Source: a virus
Virus record (IMG/VR): IMGVR_UViG_3300005838_000060
Span: 1-25,835 of that record
DNA length: 25,835 bases
Reading direction: 5' to 3' (one strand)
The first letter of the stretch is position 1. Each line of letters opens with the position of its first letter. This document shows positions 21,623 through 25,835 of the stretch, one piece after another. The notes beneath the pieces were generated by a model, which worked only from the letters and a program-made list of their open reading frames with translations, did not search any database and was not told the origin of the DNA. The translations under genes were made by a program, and so were the position numbers.

Positions 21623-22798
21623 ATGCCACAAACAGCAATATGGCCAGGAAGTAGTTCATTTTCAGCATCTCAAACTCCGTTTGGGATTTACGATAATGAT
21701 ACAGAATTTTCTGGAACTGGAATTAATTCTGTTGACAGATTTTCAGACTGGTGTGCTAAAAGATTGGGATATCCAATAATGGATGTTGAAATGCAATCTG
21801 GATCGTTTTATGCAATTTACGAAGAATCCGTTACTGAATATTCCGCTCAAGTTAATCAATTTAATATTAAAGATAATTTGTTTAATTTGACAGGTCAATC
21901 TACTGGATCTAATTTGACACATAGAAATGTTACCCCTACTCTAGGTAGAACGGTTAAATTATCTAATAGATATGGTACGGAAGCTTCTTTACCCGTTGGT
22001 GGTAATGTAACTTTAAGAAGTGGTTCTATTGCTGCTAATAGTGGTTCACAAGTTTATGATTTAAATGCATTATGGGCAAATGTATCAGAAAGTGGTAACG
22101 CTATAGAAGTTAGACGACTTTTTCATGGACCAACTCCTGCAATTCAAAGATATTTTGACCCATATGCAACTACTGGATATGGAACTCATAAAATGATAGA
22201 AGGATTCGGATTTGGGGGAATGTCACCTGCAGTAACCTTCACAATGATGCCGATATTTGAAGATTTATTAAGATTGCAGGCTATTGAAATGAATGATTCA
22301 ATTAGAAAATCAGCATATTCATTTCATTTGGTGGATAATAGAGTTAGAATATTTCCAGCTCCAACAACTCCTTTTACAATATGGTTTGACTATTATGTAA
22401 CAAGTGAAAAGGACGATTCAACTAGCACTGATCACGGTGGATCTTCATTGGCTTCTATATCAGACTTTTCTAATGTACCATATAATAATATGGTATATAG
22501 TCAAATTAATGATGTTGGTAAACAATGGATTAGAAAGTATGGATTAGCATTAGCTAAAGAACTGTTAGGAGCAATTAGAGGTAAATATACGAGTATTCCA
22601 ATTCCAAATTCTGAAACTACTTTAGATGGAGATTCATTACGAAGTGAAGCATCTACAGAAAAAGAAATTTTAATTACTCAGTTGCGTGAAATGTTAGAGG
22701 ACTCAACTCGTAGATCATTGATGGAAAGAGATAAAGATGAATCAGATATGTTACTAGAAAAATTGCAAAAAGTACCTTTACCAATTTATGTAAAATAG
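21623..22798 (+). CDS. 13: Neck / head-completion protein (T4 gp13-like)
   Basis: The product has 391 residues with AGGAG before the ATG. Segments such as WPGSSSFSASQTPFGIYDND, CAKRLGYPIMDVEMQ, PAIQRYFDPYATTGYG and KQWIRKYGLALAKELLGAIR, then RGKYTSIPIPNSETTL, match my memory of the neck protein of marine T4-like phages placed after gp23. Such proteins join the portal after packaging and form the platform for the tail. It is longer than T4 gp13 (309). Order with the next two genes (13, 14, 15) supports the call. The name rests on recall of the family and synteny, so it is moderate. Confidence 0.6.
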   Translation: MPQTAIWPGSSSFSASQTPFGIYDNDTEFSGTGINSVDRFSDWCAKRLGYPIMDVEMQSGSFYAIYEESVTEYSAQVNQFNIKDNLFNLTGQSTGSNLTHRNVTPTLGRTVKLSNRYGTEASLPVGGNVTLRSGSIAANSGSQVYDLNALWANVSESGNAIEVRRLFHGPTPAIQRYFDPYATTGYGTHKMIEGFGFGGMSPAVTFTMMPIFEDLLRLQAIEMNDSIRKSAYSFHLVDNRVRIFPAPTTPFTIWFDYYVTSEKDDSTSTDHGGSSLASISDFSNVPYNNMVYSQINDVGKQWIRKYGLALAKELLGAIRGKYTSIPIPNSETTLDGDSLRSEASTEKEILITQLREMLEDSTRRSLMERDKDESDMLLEKLQKVPLPIYVK

Positions 22799-22807
22799 GA
22801 TTAAAAT

Positions 22808-23293
22808 ATGCCAAGTCGTTTTTTAAGTCAAACAGATAGAAATTTTTTTACTTCTATAAATCGAGAATTGGTTGGTAATTTAAAAAATGAAAAAGATGGA
22901 ATTATCAATCAAACCTGTGTATTATATAGAATATCAGCTGCAGATACTATGACAAATCTGTATGGGGAAGCGTCTGCAGGTAAAACATATTTAGATGGTG
23001 TTAAATTACCTTGTTTAATACAAGCTGATGATTTTGATTTTAATACAGAAGAATTTGGAGCTGATTTAAGACAAACTGCACAATTTTGGTTTGAAAGGGA
23101 ATATCTTACAGAATTGAGTTTAGTTATTGAACCAGGTGATATCTTCGATTGGAATTATACACATTTTGAAGTAGGAACTATGAATGAGAATCAACTTGTT
23201 GGTGGGCAAGTTGATAGTAATTGGTCTGTTGTGTGTAATTCATTCTTAATAAGACGATCTAATTTACAAATTGAAAGGCAAAGAGGTAGTTAG
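22808..23293 (+). CDS. 14: Probable neck protein (T4 gp14-like, short)
   Basis: The product has 161 residues with AGGA before the ATG, and it is one base from overlapping fully with the next start. It opens MPSRFLSQTDRNFFTSINRE and contains YGEASAGKTYLDGVKLPCLI and EPGDIFDWNYTHFEV. The last parallels a Gly-Asp-hydrophobic-then-FE pattern in T4 gp14. It is much shorter than T4 gp14 (256), so this is a diverged or minimal version at best. Position between gp13-like and gp15-like genes is the main support. Confidence 0.5.
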   Translation: MPSRFLSQTDRNFFTSINRELVGNLKNEKDGIINQTCVLYRISAADTMTNLYGEASAGKTYLDGVKLPCLIQADDFDFNTEEFGADLRQTAQFWFEREYLTELSLVIEPGDIFDWNYTHFEVGTMNENQLVGGQVDSNWSVVCNSFLIRRSNLQIERQRGS

Positions 23294-24666
23294 TGGCTAG
23301 ATCAAAACCCATACCAAGAAATATTAGACAAAGATTTACTACTCTATCTATGAATCGTGGACTTGCCAAAAAACGTGGTGATAATGTAAAAAATGTAGAA
23401 GTTACATTGATGGATCATGATGCGGCTATTATGTATTATTTTACTAATGTGATACAACCTACAATTATGGAAGCTGGTGAAGTTGTAAAGGTACCAGTTT
23501 TATATGCAAATCCTGAAAGATGGCAATCTATTCGTAAAACAGGTCATTTGAGAGATAAAAAAAGACAATTAATTACACCTTTGATTGTTTTTAGAAGGTC
23601 GTCTATACAAAAAGATGAAACTTTACCTGTAGATAAGTTAGATGCTAATGACCCAAAATTATTTTATACTTTTGAAAGAAAATATACAAGTAAAAATAGA
23701 TATGATAAGTTTAATGTTCAAAAAGGATTAACAAAATCAAAAGAATATTATACTGTGGCAATGCCAGATTATATGACAATGACATATGAATGTATAATTT
23801 GGACACCGTTTATTGAACAAATGAATGCTATAGTTGAAAAAATTAATTATTCTGATGGAGCATATTGGGGAGAACCTGGAAAATTTAAATTTAAAGTAAA
23901 TATAGATAGTTTTGAAAATAATACAGAGATGGCGGATAATGAACGTCTTATTAAAACTACCTTTTCTTTTAGTTTTAGGGGATATTTGGTTCCAGAATCA
24001 TTTAATGATTATGTTACTACTACAAAATATTTTAGTCCATCAAGAATAGATATTATGGATGAAACAGATGGAAGTTTTTCAACAATGTATAGACCAGATA
24101 CTAAAACTGAAACAGTTAGGATTTTAGGAACAGCATTGGGGTCGAGTTTACCAAGTGGATTGGCGGGCGCAACAGATTTTATTAGAGGAGTGTCACCTTC
24201 ATCAGGTCAAGAAATACAAGATTTACAATTTACTAATATCTATGGTGGAGATACTAGATATATAATGAGATATGGTGGAGAGCCTACTAGTTCAGCAGAT
24301 ATTAAAGCGGTTTTGACTCTTGGATATGTAAGTGCTTCTTTTTTGGAACAATTTACATATATGTCTGGGTCACAATCTTCTTCATTGGATACTGTGCCTA
24401 CACCAGATAGACAAAATTATACTATATCGATACCTTCAGGACATAAAATAAGAAATGGGTCTGTTTCAGTTGGAATAAATGGTCAAATTTTAACTAGTCC
24501 AGCTAATCAAGAGGATACGACAAGTTCCAAAGATTTTTTTATGTCTTCATCAAGTGCTGGATTTATTAGTATTAATAAAAAACATAGTAGCGCAAATACA
24601 ATACAGGGTATTGATTTAGATGTAAATGATAATATTACAATAAACTATAGTTTGATAATAGTATGA
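23293..24666 (+). CDS. Probable tail-sheath stabiliser/completion protein (gp15-like) with C-terminal extension
   Basis: The product has 457 residues. The GTG start shares the last base of the previous TAG, with AGAGG upstream. The N-terminal two-thirds has the gp15 layout: VVKVPVLYANPERWQSIR, a patch ending RQLITPLIVFRRSS, and MPDYMTMTYECIIWTPFIEQ then MNAIVEKI, similar in pattern to the strand-helix unit of T4 tail terminator gp15. A further 200 or so residues are Ser/Thr-rich and beta-like, including SGSQSSSLDTVPTPDRQ, and have no counterpart in T4 gp15 (272). The extension may be a decoration or fused beta domain. Moderate confidence; a generic neck structural protein is the alternative. 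Confidence 0.5.
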   Translation: MARSKPIPRNIRQRFTTLSMNRGLAKKRGDNVKNVEVTLMDHDAAIMYYFTNVIQPTIMEAGEVVKVPVLYANPERWQSIRKTGHLRDKKRQLITPLIVFRRSSIQKDETLPVDKLDANDPKLFYTFERKYTSKNRYDKFNVQKGLTKSKEYYTVAMPDYMTMTYECIIWTPFIEQMNAIVEKINYSDGAYWGEPGKFKFKVNIDSFENNTEMADNERLIKTTFSFSFRGYLVPESFNDYVTTTKYFSPSRIDIMDETDGSFSTMYRPDTKTETVRILGTALGSSLPSGLAGATDFIRGVSPSSGQEIQDLQFTNIYGGDTRYIMRYGGEPTSSADIKAVLTLGYVSASFLEQFTYMSGSQSSSLDTVPTPDRQNYTISIPSGHKIRNGSVSVGINGQILTSPANQEDTTSSKDFFMSSSSAGFISINKKHSSANTIQGIDLDVNDNITINYSLIIV

Positions 24667-25196
24667 TAACACAATTAGAAGGATATAAGGGAAATTTAAG
24701 GAAATTTGTTTCGGCGGTAAGCGAATCAATATTTAATGCTGATAAAATTGAATTTACTGATGAGTCAGGTTCAAATTTACCTTATAGAATGAATAATTTA
24801 GACGGAGCTCCAACGATTAAATATGATATTATGTCTATGGGGGCGATGAAAGATTTTAGTAGGGAAAGAGTAAGGGAATTAGGATTTACTGATATATCTA
24901 CATCTACTTCAGATTATCAGGAGTTTGATTTAAGTGTATTTCATTCTGTTTCGAAACATCAACCTAGACCTGCTTCTTTTAAGTTTTCAGTTAATCAAAT
25001 TCAACAAATTAGTAAACCGCCATGGACAACTGCAATAGGCACAGACTTTTATTTTGCTGATAATTATAAAAAAGTAAGGCTTAGAAAAAAAACTAATGAC
25101 ACCAGTGGAGTAGCGGGGACTATTAAGGGTATAACTTTAAAAAGTGGAGATCAAATTATTTTTAGATATAAAATACAACCAATAGATTTGGATTAA
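24663..25196 (+). CDS. Unknown virion-region protein
   Basis: The product has 177 residues and starts at an ATGA overlap with the previous gene. It has mixed alpha/beta composition, with NADKIEFTDESGSNLPYRM near residues 25-43 and a C-terminal strand-rich part (SGDQIIFRYKIQPIDLD). There is no signal or membrane segment. Tight coupling with neck and tail-completion genes and the following fibre-like gene suggests a tail or neck component. I do not recognise the family. Confidence 0.7.
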   Translation: MITQLEGYKGNLRKFVSAVSESIFNADKIEFTDESGSNLPYRMNNLDGAPTIKYDIMSMGAMKDFSRERVRELGFTDISTSTSDYQEFDLSVFHSVSKHQPRPASFKFSVNQIQQISKPPWTTAIGTDFYFADNYKKVRLRKKTNDTSGVAGTIKGITLKSGDQIIFRYKIQPIDLD

Positions 25197-25199
25197 ATT

Positions 25200-25835
25200 A
25201 TGGCATTAATTGATTTAACAAGACAAGCACAAGCTTCAACAATTGCAAAACAAGTTTTGAGAGTTGGTAGTGCTATAAACCCAGCTACGGGATTATATGA
25301 TGTAATTTGGGATGACTTTACTCAAGATGATTTAGGAACTGGTTCTCTAGATGCAGGTCTTACAGGGATTGTACAAGGTGCAAATTATTATTTATATGAT
25401 GATACTGGTGGTAATATATATACTTCTGGAAGTTATGGTAGTCAGTTAATAATGACTTTAAATCCAGCGGGTTATATGACTGGATCATTGAAAATTTATG
25501 GTGATTTAATTGTAGAGGGTAGTCAAAGTGTAGCAAATGTTGCTACAATGCAAGTAGAAGATCCAATTATAGATTTAAATTTTACAGGTTCCACTGCGTT
25601 AAGTTCAGCGGACGCTGGAATGAGAGTTGGTAGAAGTGGTGCGACAAACGCACAGTTAATATGGGATCATTCTGAATCAAGATGGGCATTAGATAATGCT
25701 ACTGGAGCAAATATTAATATAGTTGGTGTTTCTACAACCGATACATTAACCAACAAAACAATTACTTCACTTGCATCTTCTACTATGGGGAGTAACGCCG
25801 ATTTAACATTTAGTGGTGGGGGAGAAGTATTAGGA
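25200..25835 (+). CDS. Fibre-like virion structural protein (3' partial)
   Basis: The open frame runs 212 codons to the window end with no stop, so the gene is cut off. It starts MALIDLTRQAQASTIAKQVL 3 nt after the preceding stop. The rest is Gly/Ser/Thr-rich and beta-strand-like. It contains LKIYGDLIVEGSQSVANV, VEDPIIDLNFTGS, GMRVGRSGATNAQLIWD and DTLTNKTI, all phrases typical of repeated segments in marine phage fibre and virion structural proteins. The receptor-binding end would lie beyond the window. Confidence 0.75.
   Translation, partial: MALIDLTRQAQASTIAKQVLRVGSAINPATGLYDVIWDDFTQDDLGTGSLDAGLTGIVQGANYYLYDDTGGNIYTSGSYGSQLIMTLNPAGYMTGSLKIYGDLIVEGSQSVANVATMQVEDPIIDLNFTGSTALSSADAGMRVGRSGATNAQLIWDHSESRWALDNATGANINIVGVSTTDTLTNKTITSLASSTMGSNADLTFSGGGEVLG

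Noticed and set aside
1-25835. tRNA genes, CRISPR arrays, insertion sequences or attachment sites
   Set aside because: I looked through the intergenic gaps, all under 170 nt, and saw no cloverleaf, repeat-spacer array, transposase or integrase-type site.

Overview
The window is one continuous block of rightward genes from a tailed phage with a T4-type (contractile-tail, myovirus) head-assembly module. The DNA is AT-rich. Nearly every gene is on the + strand, with gaps of a few bases or short overlaps, and most starts have a purine-rich Shine-Dalgarno site (AGGAG, GAGG, GGAG). The head genes resemble those of marine T4-like phages. A phage-borne ribosomal protein bS21 gene fits that origin. 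The host cannot be named from the sequence.

Layout. (1) 1-8250: a 5'-truncated Lys-rich protein divided by eight copies of an ESVNE-A type motif, a GH108 lysozyme, a 1774-residue multidomain protein (P-loop kinase, cytidylyltransferase-like nucleotidyltransferase, ParB-like fold, hydrophobic segment, and a C-terminal domain with ligase-like motifs) and a zinc-ribbon protein. (2) 8297-12988: four small proteins, two with membrane segments, then large terminase (gp17) and portal (gp20), with no tail sheath or tube gene between them. (3) 13049-17606: small probable core proteins, the prohead protease (gp21), acidic core-like proteins sharing a repeated peptide, and bS21. (4) 17607-20707: a structured leader, the scaffold (gp22), the major capsid protein (gp23) and a strong terminator. 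(5) 20744-21534: a free-standing GIY-YIG homing endonuclease and a small protein. (6) 21623-25835: neck and tail-completion proteins (gp13-, gp14- and gp15-like), an unknown protein, and the start of a fibre-like protein that runs off the window.

How the genes may work together. Scaffold, protease, portal and capsid protein would build the prohead. T4 gp21 is known to cut after (L/I)-x-E. The capsid protein here has such a site (LIDE|S after residue 62) where T4 gp23 is processed. The same kind of site, often as ESVNE|A, recurs in the first protein and falls between the recognisable domains of the 1774-residue protein. My main hypothesis is that these two genes encode capsid-packaged polyproteins, cut by the phage's own protease into a set of basic peptides and enzymes that enter the host with the DNA. 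This is inference from motif position.

A recurrent TATATTTAT(A) element lies in five intergenic gaps and probably marks transcription units. Its core is the exact reverse complement of the T4 late promoter TATAAATA.
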